Origin: Cynocephalus volans
Lineage: Eukaryota; Chordata; Mammalia; Dermoptera; Cynocephalidae
Length of the DNA: 64,000 nt
NCBI RefSeq assembly: GCF_027409185.1
Contig: NC_084462.1
Location: 23,287,577 to 23,351,576, forward strand
Direction: 5' to 3'
Shown: positions 22,558 through 34,564 of the stretch, one piece after another
Numbering within the stretch: position 1 is the stretch's first letter
How the letters are laid out: the number at the start of each line of letters is the position of its first letter
Translations under genes and position numbers: made by a program
The notes under the pieces: generated by a model
Told to the model about the DNA's origin: nothing
Databases searched by the model: none
What the model saw: the letters and a program-made list of their open reading frames with translations, nothing else

Positions 22558-22860
22558 TGTCTTAAGCCACTATGTTTTGGTGGTTTGTTATGTAGCAATA
22601 GATAAACATAACCCTACCACAGTAGCACTCCCTATCAATATCTGTTTTCTTATCCGGATTTATTTTTCTTTGTAGCACTTACCACTATTTGACATATTAT
22701 AAATTTATTTATTTTTTCCTGTTCTATCCTGCACCCTGGAATGTCAGCTGCATGAAAGTAGAAACTTTGTTTTGTTTGTTGATATAGCTCCCCTACATAG
22801 AATGGTACACAATAGTTGCTCAAGCTCAAACTGTATTTGTTAAATGGATGTGCCTATGGC

Positions 22861-25160
22861 CTGTGGAGGAGGCATCCAAGGTGAATAGAGAAAGTACCTG
22901 GAGTGAAAGTATTATATAACTTGAAAGTACCATGCAGGAGATACTTGTTATCTCATTATTCCTGAGGGTACTTCTTTCCTATTAGTGGTCCTTTATAAGG
23001 CTATTTTTTTTAAAAATGTGGGTAATAAAAAGATTTTTTCTTTCTTTTTTTAAAAAACATTATTTTTGAAATAGAAATGAAAATTCTGGTGTGTTTTCAG
23101 GATCGGGTTTAAGCTTCTGAGTCTGTTTGAGTGACTAAGCTTCTGAACTTTCTAATGTCGCACTGTGTGCAGGATGAGAAAGAGAATGTTCCTCTCCCTG
23201 TGCCTCTGAGCAGGAAGCCTTGAGGCCAAGCCTAGAGCCAGTTTGAAAAGGTATCTGCCATAGAGAAGGATTATCTTACGTTCCACCTTCATGGAAATAG
23301 AGAACTCTGAACCAGAAAGTCTCCTTATAAACCACCAAGAAGCAAGGTTAGCTAAAGGTCTTTCATATTTATTCATTGCTGCCCCTCCTTTTCCTTTGTT
23401 CAATCCAGCTTTTTCCTTAGGGACAAAACATTGTATTATTCACCATTATAGCAAATGCATATTGAAGGAAGACCTTTTCTTCATGTTGATGTCAACTTTT
23501 CTTCACATGGTTTTTACAGGTTTGAGGTGAGATTTTGTTGCTATTATTGTGTTTTTATCGTCAGAGACCCAGGAAAACCCGAATCCTGCCCTGCCAATCA
23601 TCCTTAACCTTTCTGTTTAGGGAACAATAGCAGAGTGGGGCTCCCAGTACCACTTCGTTAGTTATCTGGAGCCAGTAACCTCCATCATTGGGCTTACTGG
23701 TGAAAGGTGAGCTGGAAAGTGGTTTAGGGCTGCCTTCTTCTCCACTCTCAGCCCAAATCTGAATTGAAGACCTGTGTGTTCATGCATGCTGTGGAGACTG
23801 ATAACTGGATCCCAAGTGGGGCACACACAGACAATGAGTAGAAGAGGCCAGGCTGGAAAGAAGGGACCTTCATCCCTGGATGCTGACCCATTAGGGCACT
23901 GCCTTTTATTAAGTATGTGTTAATAACCAAGCAGATAAGTAGCTTTTTTTCCCTTTTTTTTTTGGTGGGGGGAGGGCATGGGGTCAGGGAGATAGAAAGG
24001 GAATTGGTTAAGGCAAAGTCATGGGGAGAAAGATAAGTGTTCTTTCTCCAGTATCTGCTGTTGTCACCCTTGTCATCATTATGGTCACCATCATCATTAT
24101 CTATGTACCATATTTTTATATTGAGTCATTATTTTAAAGCAGGCACTGTGATAGATTCTTCTTAGAATGGGGTTACTAAGGTGAACAGGAACTGAAACTG
24201 AAAAGGAACCCAGCTATCCTGTCTGGTGTACTATTTGACGTGATCACGAATGATACCAAGCAGAGCATGAAAAGGGCTGGAATAGAATTCAAGTTCTGTG
24301 GAGCTCCAGAGGGGAAGGGATACCCTCTTTTGGCTAGGGACACTTGAGGTGGCTTCATGAAGGACATGTTGTTTGACCTGAGCCTTGAAGGATAGGTAGA
24401 ATTTTATAGATAGAAATAGGCAAGATGGGCCTGCTGAAATAGTATGAATGGGGACTGAAAAAACATGGTGTGTTGGTCTAATGCTGAATTTCAGATTGAC
24501 TGGAGTAGAGTCAGATGGCTGGCAATTGGAGGGAACAGCACTAGAAGCTAGTTGTGACTTTCTGTGTAATGCTAGTTCCTCCATCTAGGATATTACTCTA
24601 CTGGACAGGAAACCACATACAGTTTCTCCAATCATAAACTCATTTTTATGAGGCCTTATCCTTTGTCTCCTTCTGTCTCTCTGCAAGTCAACTTGTAGAG
24701 AAGCACATTCATAGGTATTATGATGGCCCATTTTGTTTTTGTTCTTAACATAAGAATTGGAGGGACCATGGGCTTGTGTGGTGGCTCTCAGAGGCCATCT
24801 TTTTGGCATAGGCTATCAGCACAGGTCATGGACTCCTATGAGTTCATCTTTTTCACATGGAATGTATGAAAACATTCTTCCCAACCTTCTCCAAAAGATC
24901 TGCAGATAAATTTGCTTCTGTTGATGTGATTCTGTCTTTAGGGAAGAGTTTGTTCCCCTCTTGGTAGACTGGGAGTGCCCTATGCAGAGGCCAAGACATT
25001 TTAGACTTTCAGATTTCCTACTGGAGCCAGGAGGGGATTTCTCAGCCATGGTGACAATCTAGGACAACCAGGTCCATGATCGTCCTACCCTGTCTGTGGA
25101 GCCTGTCCTTGGGGTTCATTCCCTTCCCAACACAAAGGCTCTTAAGGGGAGCTCTGCTGT
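22861..25160. other. Intergenic, nothing firm
   Basis: Mostly unique. 24120-24480 has L2-like antisense wording (GAGCCTTGAAGGATAGGTAG). No coding exon recognised. The 3' flank of the olfactory receptor pseudogene is at the right end. Confidence 0.45.
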
Positions 25161-25161
25161 G

Positions 25162-26102
25162 TCACTGCCAACTGGATAAAGACTTCAGGCTGAGGAGTTT
25201 CTGTAGAGCTCCCTTCATGTCCTTCTTCCTCAGGCAGTAGATGAATGGTGTCACCACCATGTACATCACTGAAGCCAGTGAGTCCTTGGCAGCAGAGTGG
25301 GAGGTTGAGGGACTCAGGTAGACCCCTATGATGGTCCCATAGAAGAGGATGACTACAGTAAGGTGGGAGCCACATGTAGAAAAGGACTTTTGTTTACCTT
25401 GGGTGGATGTGACCTTGAGCACAGCAGACACAATGTGTATATAGGAGACGAGAATGCCGAGGAAGGGGATGAGGATGATGAAGCCCCCCCCACCAGCAGA
25501 ATCATGAGCTGGTTGAGTTGGGTGTTGGAACAGGAGAGCTGGAGCAGGGGAACAAGGTCACAAAAGAAGTAAGGGATGACATTGCTGGCGCAGAACTCCA
25601 GCCGAGCCACGAGCAGGGTGTGTAGCAGGGAGTGGAGGTTGGCCATGATCCAAAAGCTCCCCAGAGTCAGGACACACATTTGCAGGCTCATCATGGTGGA
25701 GTAGTGCAGGGGGTGGCAGATGGCCACATAGTGGTCATCTGCCATTGCTGTCAGAAGGAAGGTGTCCGTGTTGGCGAGCAGGATACAGAAGTAGATCTGG
25801 GCTAGGCAGCCACCATAGGAAATGGATTGAGTCTGCGTCTGGATGTTCACAAGCATCTTGGGGACTGTGGCAGACATGAAGCAGAAATCTACCAGGGAGA
25901 GGTTGCTGAGGAAGAAGTACATGGGTGTGTGGAGGTGGGAGTCTGAGCCAGTGGCCAGGATGATGAGTAAGTTCCCTGCAGCACTGATCAAGTACATGAC
26001 AAGGAAGAGCCTGAAGATCAGCTCCTGCCTCTCCAGGCTGCTGGAGAGCACCAGGAGGATGAAGTAGGAGGCACTTGTGTGGTTTCTTTTGTCCACGGTC
26101 AA
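25162..26102 (-). pseudogene. Olfactory receptor, family-1-like, disrupted
   Basis: Intronless 941 bp region on the - strand with class II olfactory receptor hallmarks: N-terminal NHTSAS (an N-glycosylation site), GNLLIIL (TM1), LHTPMYFFLSNLSLVDFC (TM2), MADDHYVAICHPLHY in place of MAYDRYVAICHPLHY (TM3), FSTCGSHLTVV (TM6) and TPFIYCLRKKDMKGAL (TM7). The reading frame runs from the ATG at 26102 to a C8 homopolymer (25484-25491), where it shifts; the downstream frame then continues to a stop at 25162. Adding one base or removing two at that run would restore frame. Two further lesions are independent of the shift: the DRY motif reads DDHY, and MLNP is missing from TPMLNPFIY (12 bp in-frame deletion at about 25247). 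The closest families I recall are OR1 members. The shift alone could be a sequencing error; together the lesions favour a pseudogene. Confidence 0.85.
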
Positions 26103-26110
26103 CTAGTCCT

Positions 26111-27794
26111 TCTGGGAGATCCAGACCAGTCACAGACTAGAGAGAGGACAGAGGTTCTCAGGCCTCCCTCCTTGCCTCCTATAGTCCCTTAACTCACATC
26201 TGGTCACATCTCTGTGTTCATTTGGTAGAAACCCAAAGAAGGCTCTCAGCCTATGAAAGGAAAAGCCTCAACCAGGGAGTTCTATGGCCTCAATAACCCA
26301 CAGAGTCAGAGTTTTAATTACTTTATTGCTATATTCTGTTAACTCTGAATCCCATGACGCCCCATCTACCATTCCTCAAAGGAGAATCCTTGTATATGGT
26401 CATGTATTCAGTGGTAGCAACAATAAGGGGGTTACTTAGGGTGTTTTAACCCCCCAAATTTTCATCATACTCTTATTCTTTGATATGAACAACTTATATA
26501 TTCCCAATATTGAGTAAAGCGCTATAGAAATGTAGTTTCTTTCCACTTCCAATAAGAGTGCCACCTGAAGGCCCTTTCTGTGTGGAATTCTGGAAGCACA
26601 ATGGCACATATATAGAACCAGAGGGTATTGTTTTTACAGACCCTTCTTTCCCCTACACCTTCTTCCCCCCCAAGATGTTGTCTCCCCTTGGTCTCCGACC
26701 CATGTAGAGCCCAGGGTTCAGGGTGCTCTGGATGCCACTCGTCATTGACTCTGGGGCACCTTGGTACTGGTCCTTGATGCTGGGGGATGGCACGGTTCAG
26801 GGTAAGCCTGAATAGAAGAGCCTGTTGACTGGGACAGCACAGTTGGCCCTTCTGTTTGGGCTTACCCAGGAAGGACCTCACCTCTGGAGGGTGATCCGAG
26901 AAGGGTGGGAGTCGCCCCTGCAAGTACCAAAGAGAAATTACAGGTGTAACGTTGCCCAAGGTAATGGAGATGGCAGCAGGACCATATAGTGACCCCACTA
27001 AATAGGAATTCATAATAGTTCAGTGAGAACTCAGGCTGAAGTTTTATTAGACATAAAACAAATTGTTTTTCATTGTTTCACAAAGAAGATTTGGGAGTTG
27101 GGTCCTATGAGAATGCAAATCTGTAAAGGGGAAGGGAAGAAGGAAAGGAAAGGACAGGGTTAATGTGCTGACTGGGGTTGGGGAACAGGTGACAGGGGAA
27201 ATCAGTCTGGAAAGCTATGGGACTGGGGTTCCAACCCACCTGGGAACTGGACAGGGTGTGAAAAGGGGAAGAGAGTCTTGGCAGGCTGACTTTGCTTCTG
27301 CCACCACTTTGCTGAGGTAGGGCCTGCTTGGAGCAAAGGAGATTACCAGTGCAGTTGGGCAGGGTATTGTAGGAATGGAGACTTCAGCTATGTGGGTGGT
27401 CCCACTTGAGTTCTTAGCCTGTGTTGAGAGCTATTCTTTAGTATGGAAGATAAATGACTAATTTTGAATTAGCATTTTACTGATCTGATTTTAAGGAGTC
27501 AAGTGTTTGGCAATCTTTGGGATCCTTTGGAAGGAATCTTTGGGTAAAGGACAACCATAAAATAGAAATGCAGCAGTCTGAGAGGAGAGAAATCTATTTG
27601 TTGAAAAGTACAAAGGAAGGGAAACACAAATTTATTGTGGCTGAGCCCTTTATCCGATCAGTGCTGAACAAGAGATTTTTACTGGGCGATGTGAGAGATA
27701 AGAAAACAATAAAGGACATTGTTCTCATCCCCAGGAACATTCTAGTCAAATGTAAAATCTTCACATAAGAAACAGCCCTGAGACTAGGGAGGTG
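26111..27794. other. Upstream flank of olfactory receptor, unassigned
   Basis: No repeat family recognised. A 164-codon - strand frame spans 26522-27013 and contains an exon-like 36 bp block at 26882-26917; see findings. Otherwise unique sequence. Confidence 0.4.
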
Positions 27795-28005
27795 ACACTT
27801 ATTGAATACCTACTGTGTGTCATATACAGGTGTGGGCTTGTGCAGTTATTTAATTTTCCCAACAACCTAAATGAGGTAGGCATTATTATTTTTATTTTAC
27901 AGATGAGTATACTGAGACCAAAAGAGTTTAAATAATTTTCCCAAAAACAGATCCCCCAGGATTTGATTCTAAGTCTGTCTGATTACAAAGCAGTGATCTT
28001 TCAAT
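27795..28005 (-). repeat. MIR SINE
   Basis: Antisense MIR: TTATTGAATACCTACTGTGT, ATTTTACAGATGAGTATACT, CCAGGATTTGATTCTAAGTC. Confidence 0.8.
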
Positions 28006-28499
28006 TTAATGGCTTTGATTTTTTCAAAAAGATTGAGTAACGAGTGCTACTGGGAAAACTTAAACTTGAGGCATCTGTGTAAATGATCAGGGAGTCCTGG
28101 AGTGGCCAGGGTTGGGACTGTAGCAGGTTGGATGGGGGCAGGACATGGAGGGAGGGGGAGAGTCTATACTGGGGAGAGAAGGCTTCTGGGGGTAGTGCTG
28201 TATGCAGTGACAGAGGCTTTGTCCTGTCCTTGATTAATATTCCTTCCAAACCAAGGGTGGCTCTGTCTTCCCTTCTCTTTCCAGTCCCCCAGCCTCCCAA
28301 CTCTTTCCCATAGATATAGGAGAAGAAAATGTTCTTGTTATTACTTCCCACTTATTAGGACAATACTCTTTCCACATACTTCTATTTTAAGAAAACCAAA
28401 ACTAAGAAAGTCTAACTTACAACAGAGAGGAATTTTCCCCTGGCTTCTAGGTCATTGCCGTCAGCATACAGGCATCTCCCAGTTTAAAACATCCGCCCT
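28006..28499. other. Intergenic, nothing recognised
   Basis: GC-moderate unique sequence. The short open frames on both strands are unassigned. Confidence 0.45.
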
Positions 28500-30745
28500 T
28501 GACCCACATTCTCCTCTGGCTGTTAGCCCATTTCTCTCCTCCTGTTTTCAGCAGAGGTCCTCAAAATGTGGGCAGTACTCACTCTCGAGTTTCCCTTTTG
28601 TTCTCTCATGACCCCCATTTTCAGGCTTCTCCACCAATCCATAAAACTTCTCCTCCCAAGGTCACCATAGCTCCATCTGGAGGTTGGTTCTCAGGCCCCA
28701 TCTTACTAAAGCTGACAAGCAGCATTTGCCACAGTTGGTCATTCCCTCCTTGAGATATGTTCTTCACTCGATTTCGAGGCCTCACTCTCTGTCTTGAAAC
28801 TTCTCCTACCTTACTAGCTACTCGCTCTCTGTGTCCTTTGCTGGTTCCTTCCCATTCTTCTGGTCTCTAGCTGTGGGGTGCCCCTGCACCATCTAAAGCC
28901 TCACCTCTTCTCTATTTACTCTCATAAGTAGTCACATTAGCATTAAATACCACAAAAGTGAGGAAAACATCCAAATTTCTATGTCCAGTTTGGGATTCCC
29001 CCCCGCCCCTTGAACTTCAAACTTATTTATATCCAGCTGCCTACTCCCAATATGCGTTTGGATGTCTTACAGACATCTCAGATTTAACTTTTCAAAAACG
29101 GTGTTGAAGATCTTCCTCTCCTTAAACCTGCTGCTTCCTCAGCCATCCCCATCTCATTCTTTCAACCGCTCAAGCCAAACCTTGACATCATCCTTAACTG
29201 CTCTTTCCCTTACTGGCCACCTCCAATACATTGGCAAATCCTGTCATCTCTAACTTTAAAATATATCCTAAATGGATCCACTTTCTCCCTATATCCATTG
29301 CTACCTTTAGGGTCTAAACAACCATTATTTCCATCCAGATTATTGCAATAGCCTCTTAGCTGGGCTCTCTGTTTCTACTCTTGCTCTACTCCTGATGGTC
29401 TATTTCTGCATAGCAACCAGAGTGAACATTAAGAAATGTATGTCAGATGATGTTACTTCTCTATTCAGAATCCTTCAATGGCCTCCTATCTCACTCAGAA
29501 CCAAATCCAAAGTCCTCACCAAATCTTACAGGGCCATGCATTAGCTGGACCTCTACTGTCTCCCTGATCTCACCCAAGCATGTTCCTACCTCAGGGCCTT
29601 TGCACTTGTTATCCCCTCTGCTCAGAATTCTCTTCCCTTAATCCTTCTCTTCATTCCCATATGTGCTCAAATGTTGTCTCTGTTCAGGGTTCTCCGAAAC
29701 ACCTATCTAAAATAACATCCCAAAATGCAAATTAAAACCACAGTGAAATATCATCTCACCCCAGTTAAAGTGGCCATTACCAATCAGACAGAAAATGACA
29801 AATACTGGTGAGGATGTGGAGAAAAGGGATCTCTCCTGCATTGTTGGTGGGAATGTAAATTGGTGCAGCCATTGTGGAAAACAGTATGGAGGTTCCTTAG
29901 AGAACTGAAAATGGATCTACCTTACAACCCAGCTATCCCACTACTAGGTATAAACCTAAAGGACATGAAATCAATGTATCAAAAAGACACCTGCATCCCA
30001 TGTTCATTGCATTCACAATAGCCAAGAGATTGAATCAACCTAAATGCCCATCAACAGATGAATGGATAAAAGAAGCTGTGGTATAGATACACAATGGAAT
30101 ACTATTCAGCCATAAAAAGAAATAATATCCTGTCTTTCACAGCAACATGAATGGGACTGGAAACCACCATGTTACGTGAAGTAAGTCAGGCATAGAAAGA
30201 CAAATACCACATGATCTCACTCATGTGTGGAATCTAAAAATTAAAACAGAAATGGTTTTCGTAGAAGTAGAGAGTAGAATCATGGTTACCAGAGGCTGGG
30301 AGTGGAGAAAGTGGCGGGGAGGAGAAGAGGTGGATTAATGGGTACAAAACTATGCTATCTACCGTAAGTGAATCATTGTGCAGTATATGCATGTATTGAA
30401 ATGACACTATGTGCCCCCAAAAGTTATATGTACAAGTAAATGTTAAAATTAAAAAAGAGTCTGACACAGAATAGGTTCTTGATAAATGTTTGTTGAATAA
30501 ATGGAAGAAAAACAAAAGGAAAAAAAATAGCACCTGGTCTCTGTCATTCCCCTTATTTTGCTTTATTTTAATTCTCAGGTTGATCTATCTCTTCATTCAT
30601 TTATGCTTCTGTGTCTCTAGAGTATAAGCTCATGAGAGCAGGAACTTTGTCTGTTTTTATGTATTACTACATTTTTAGTGTTTAGAACTGTGCCTAGACT
30701 ATCAGAGACAATTTTTTTGTGCCTTTGTTGAATGACCAAATAATA
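28500..30745 (+). mobile_element. L2 LINE with ORF2 remnant, split by an L1
   Basis: 28740-28880 reads as decayed L2 reverse transcriptase coding sequence (TTCGAGGCCTCACTCTCTGT, TGGTTCCTTCCCATTCTT). 29040-29708 is the region 3' of it (CCAGCTGCCTACTCCC, CAGGGCCTTTGCACTTGTTA). After the L1 insertion it resumes at 30533 and ends near 30745 with GTATAAGCTCATGAGAGCAG and TTGTTGAATGAC. It is a long, clearly recognisable copy. Confidence 0.8.
29718..30523 (+). mobile_element. 5'-truncated L1 with probable 3' transduction
   Basis: L1 ORF2 C-terminus and 3' UTR at 29718-30455 (GTGGAAAACAGTATGGAGGT, ATGGAATACTATTCAGCCAT, TGATCTCACTCATGTGTGGA). Then comes a non-L1 segment at 30456-30505 resembling an L2 tail with AATAAA (ATAAATGTTTGTTGAATAAA), then an A-rich tail to 30523. 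Near-identical duplications AAAATAACA (29709-29717) and AAAATAGCA (30524-30532) bracket the whole unit, so the extra segment appears to have been inserted together with the L1. Confidence 0.75.
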
Positions 30746-32224
30746 GTTCTTAATGTTTCTCTCTCTGACCTTATGACATTGAAATTGGGCAAGACTTTAG
30801 ACATAGTTCTCGTTAACCTGATATCAACCTAGTGTCTCTGAAACTTCAATGATATTTATTTATCATCTGTACTATTATTTTCTTAATACTTTAATCCACT
30901 AATTTAGTAAGTTGAAACCCATCAATTAAAAGAGAAAATTTGTAGCACCATGATACATATAAAAGCAGTATCCTTTTTTGAAATTTTAAGCTAGATACCA
31001 CTACCTGCAGAAAGTTCTGAGTCTGAAACCTGCTTTTTCTTGGTTAAAACAGGAGAATGTAAAGTCAGAATGTAAAGGAGAATGTAAAGAATGTAAGAGA
31101 GGAGTTAAGGAAATATGAGTACCCATTTGAGTTTTTGTTTGAGAGGTAGTCAGAAGGGTTGAGAGAGAACTCAAAAGGGAAAAATTTCTCACCATGTGAT
31201 TTCGTGTTATTTATCTCCATGTCTATAAACCACCTAATGCTAGCTCTCAGACCCCCATAGTAACAGACTCCAGATAATGAGGAGCCCTGCACCATCCCAT
31301 ACCCACCTGGACCCAAACTCCTATTTGTTTAGGTCTGATTTCTCTTCCTGATTCTTAGGCAACCAGCATGCACATTCGTCGCGTTTTCTTGCTCCCACAG
31401 CAGTTCTGCATCTCTCTCTGGTGACTGCCACAGCTCTCGGGTTTGTGTCAGCTTGAACACTGATCCTATTTCATGAAAGCCCAAGGGGTAGAGAAAAATT
31501 CTCATCTTTCACTTTGAGATCTTCAGATTTAATTTTGTTCAACGACTGAGCCATAAAATAATTTAGAAGGGGAGCCAACAAATTAAAGGAAACTACAGAT
31601 AATAAACCTAAAACCGGATATAAGCCACATAGAAAAAGAAACATAATTAGGTAAAGTAGAAATCTGATTGATTCTTTGAAAAAAAAACTGGTAAACAATA
31701 TCACCTTTGATAAACAAATGAAACAGAAAATTTTAATTAAGTCAGGATTTGGAAATATGCTTAACAGCTAGTACAATAGTTTCATTTTTAAGTTGAATAT
31801 TATTTTCAGTGATGGGATAACATGGCTTATCAAATAAAAATAAATGTCTACTTACAAATACATAAAATATCCCCAAAGATGCAAAAAGAATTAGAGAACA
31901 TGAATGTAAAGAATTATAAAGCTATTAAATGGTTTCTAAAAGGGCATCTGACTCCAATGCAGAAAAGTTTCTAACTTACCTAGAAAGAATAATTTATGCA
32001 GTAATAAAACATTTAAAAAAAATCAAAAACGATGGCATAATCAACATCTGCAAAATGGATTTAGTAATATTTGCTAAAAGGGAATGTTGTGAGGATTAAA
32101 TGAGAAAATGCACATAATGTGCTCAGGACAGTGCATTGTATGTAGTAGGCACACAGCAAACATTTGCTATTATTATTGCTATTATCATTATTATAATTAA
32201 ATACATTTTTGAGGCAAATATGAT
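30746..32224. other. Intergenic AT-rich stretch, partly old L1/MIR
   Basis: 32080-32180 carries a MIR 3' part (GTTGTGAGGATTAAATGAGA). A hydrophobic 77-codon - strand frame at 31471-31704 is unassigned. The rest is decayed or unique. Confidence 0.4.
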
Positions 32225-32885
32225 TTTAATCCCAAACTAGACAAAGACAACAGAAAGAATATTTTAGGCCAGTTTTGTTTATAGACATAGATGCAAATGC
32301 CCCCAAATAATGTATTTGCAAACTAAGAAAACAACACAATGAAAGAATTATCCATTAAACTCAAATCAATTAGCCCAGTTGATCACAGCAAAATATCCAA
32401 ATAATGTAAATAGAACCTGGTGAATCATCCAGGTAAATTTATCATCACCTTACAGTTTAAAACTCCGAAAACATTAGGACTGTTTTTTCTTAATAGATAA
32501 ACTGTGTATTTAAAAATGAGTCAATATCACGTTTATTGAAGAATATTTAAAATTTTCCCCTAAAAAGAACATAATATGCATGTTTTCTTTTATCATTCCT
32601 TATTTAACATTTCCCTAGAAATGCTGGTGATGGGATATCTGAAAATAAAAAAGAAACAAAAATAGAACTATTTGCAAAAGATCTGTCCTACAACTAAGCT
32701 ATTAAAAGAAATAAAGTAATTTTTAAAAATAAAGTTAGTTTAACAAAGTTGCAGGATATAATATCACACAAATATCAGTAAATTCCTTATCGATATGCCA
32801 ACAATAAGTAACCATTCAAAAAGCAATTAAAAAGATGATTTCATTCCCATTGATGAAGAAGGTGAATATTTGGATCTGAATTCAA
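32225..32885 (+). mobile_element. Old L1 ORF2 fragment
   Basis: Degenerate matches to L1 reverse transcriptase coding sequence: CCAAACTAGACAAAGACAAC, ATAGACATAGATGCAAATGC, AAGTTGCAGGATATAATATC. Possibly the same element as the following 3' end. Confidence 0.5.
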
Positions 32886-33640
32886 CTTGAAAAATACAAT
32901 GTTTGTTCAAAGAAAATTATACCCCAGCTAGACTGGCTGTTTTCAAAAAGACGGAGAATAACAAATCCTGACAAGGATTTGGAGTAAAGGGAACTCCTCC
33001 ACACCATTGGTGGGACTGTAAATTAGTAGAGCCATTATGGAAAACAGTATGGAGGTTTCTCAAACTACAGATAGAACTACCGTACAATCCAGCAATCCCC
33101 CTACTGGGTTGGAAATCATCATGTTAGAGGAATACCTGCACTCCCATGTTCTCTGCAGCCTCTATTTACAATAGCCAAGATATGGAACCAACCTAAATGT
33201 CCATTGACAGATGACTGGATAAGGAAAATGTGGTATATATATGCCATGGAATATTACACAGCCATAAAAAAGAATGAAATTCTACCATTCACAGCAGCAT
33301 CGATGAGCTTGGAGAAAAATATGTTTAGTGAAATAAGCGAAGTAGAGAAAGAATACCGCATATCCTCACTCCTAAGGGGGAGGAAAGGGGGGGTGGGGGA
33401 GAGAGAGAGAGAGAGAGAACAATAAAACATTGAACTTTCAGGAGGAGAGAACAGACCTATTAGAGGTGGGGGCGGGGGAAGGGATTAGGGAGTTTTTGGG
33501 TAAGGGACACAGAATAATTATGATCTGTAATGATGAACATGCAAATAATATTGATTTGATCATCACATACTCTACATAAATACTAAGTTAACTCTGTATC
33601 CCATAAATATGTATAATCAATTGTTTCAATAAAAAAAAAC
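32886..33640 (+). mobile_element. L1 3' end
   Basis: ORF2 C-terminus and 3' UTR: GTGGGACTGTAAATTAGTAG, ATGGAATATTACACAGCCAT, CCTCACTCCTAAGGGGGAGG. The end is CAATTGTTTCAATAAAAAAAAA. The C-terminal peptide MEYYTAIKKNEIL is preserved. A G-run followed by (GA)n lies in the 3' UTR at 33378-33419. Confidence 0.88.
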
Positions 33641-34564
33641 TATATATAAAAAAGAAAACTGTAATGGATAAAGTTAAGGAATATGTAAGATAGAAATAGA
33701 TTCTAATCCAAAGGTCTCTGCCCAGGTTAAACATTAAAAGGTGTTGGAAATTGCTGGATAACAGAATTCCTTGGATAGCCTCCATTGTAGGGAATGAGGG
33801 CAGGGGCTGAGGGAGTTTGTCTGGGACTCAGATTCTGTGTGATTTTGGAAGTCTGTACTCTGCTTTCTTTTCTGGAAAATGATGGGGTTGGGTCCATGGA
33901 TGGTTTCTAAGGTCCCCTACGGGTCTCAGTTTCTGCTTGTCTTTGAGAAGTGGAGGAGGAGATGTCTTTTGGCTAATATATTTTGGGGCTTTGGGGGAGG
34001 AGTGTCTCTTCCTTCCCCCACATCGGCACTCACCTGTCCAGTTGGTCTGATTTCTGCCAACCCCACCAAGGAACCTGCCTTCTCCTGAGTTGCTTCTCCT
34101 TTCTAAGGAGGGATAGAAAGCTCACAAGCAGCCTAGGGCCAGAGATACCATCCTGGGCCCCATGGAGAGCGAGATGGAAAAACAAGATGGGAAGCAAGTG
34201 GGTGGAAGGCAGGGTGAGGGAGGTGGCTGGGGAGAGCAGAGCCCCCATTCCCTGATTCTTGGGCCAAGGAGAGGTGTGTAGCCCTCCCACTTGGATTATT
34301 TGCAGGGCTACTCTTGGGCTCTAGGGAGCATTCCCCAAAGGGCATAATCAGAAATCAATGTAGAGTATGTAGCCTTGGGTCCTGCTAGGCCTGTTTCTCC
34401 TGGGCTCCACACCTCTCATCTCCTTAGGGTTTTTCCACTTGAAAGTTATTGCCTTCAGTGGTTTGTTACTTTTGTCTCCAGGGGAAGTTTTTACAGTTTC
34501 TTAGTTTTTATCTTCAGTCTAGGGAATTGATCTTGTTTACTCATCAGGTCAGAACTCCCAAGTT
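33641..34564. other. Intergenic, nothing recognised
   Basis: Unique sequence of higher GC between two L1 elements. The short frames are unassigned. Confidence 0.5.

Larger units (their letters stand above)
21566..22615 (+). mobile_element. MLT1-type LTR, interrupted twice
   Basis: Sense MLT1 LTR: TTTTTGACACTCTTCCCTTC, CTCTTGAGTACTG, then CATGAGAGACCCTGTCGGAG up to 22180. It resumes with CTTAAGCCACTATGTTTTGG and AGCAATAGATAAACA at 22558-22615. A SINE and an antisense MST/MLT LTR sit inside. Non-coding. Confidence 0.75.
20940..22860 (+). mobile_element. L2 LINE 3' region, split by an MLT1 LTR
   Basis: L2 sense sequence occupies 20940-21565 (CCAAACCATTGGCAAATACT, TTAAAGCCCAAGTCCTCACT, CTCCCACTTCAGGGTTTCGT) and resumes at about 22612-22860 (AGCACTTACCACTATTTGAC, then ATTGTTAAATGG-like tail). 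The intervening 1.05 kb is a later LTR insertion with its own insertions. Confidence 0.7.

Noticed and set aside
27517..27768. 83-codon + strand frame upstream of the MIR
   Set aside because: Codon composition is Lys-rich from AT-rich sequence and resembles no known protein; no supporting context.
31471..31704. Hydrophobic 77-codon - strand frame, considered as a retroviral envelope transmembrane remnant
   Set aside because: Only general hydrophobicity supports it. I saw no neighbouring viral domains or LTR pair, so I did not assign it.
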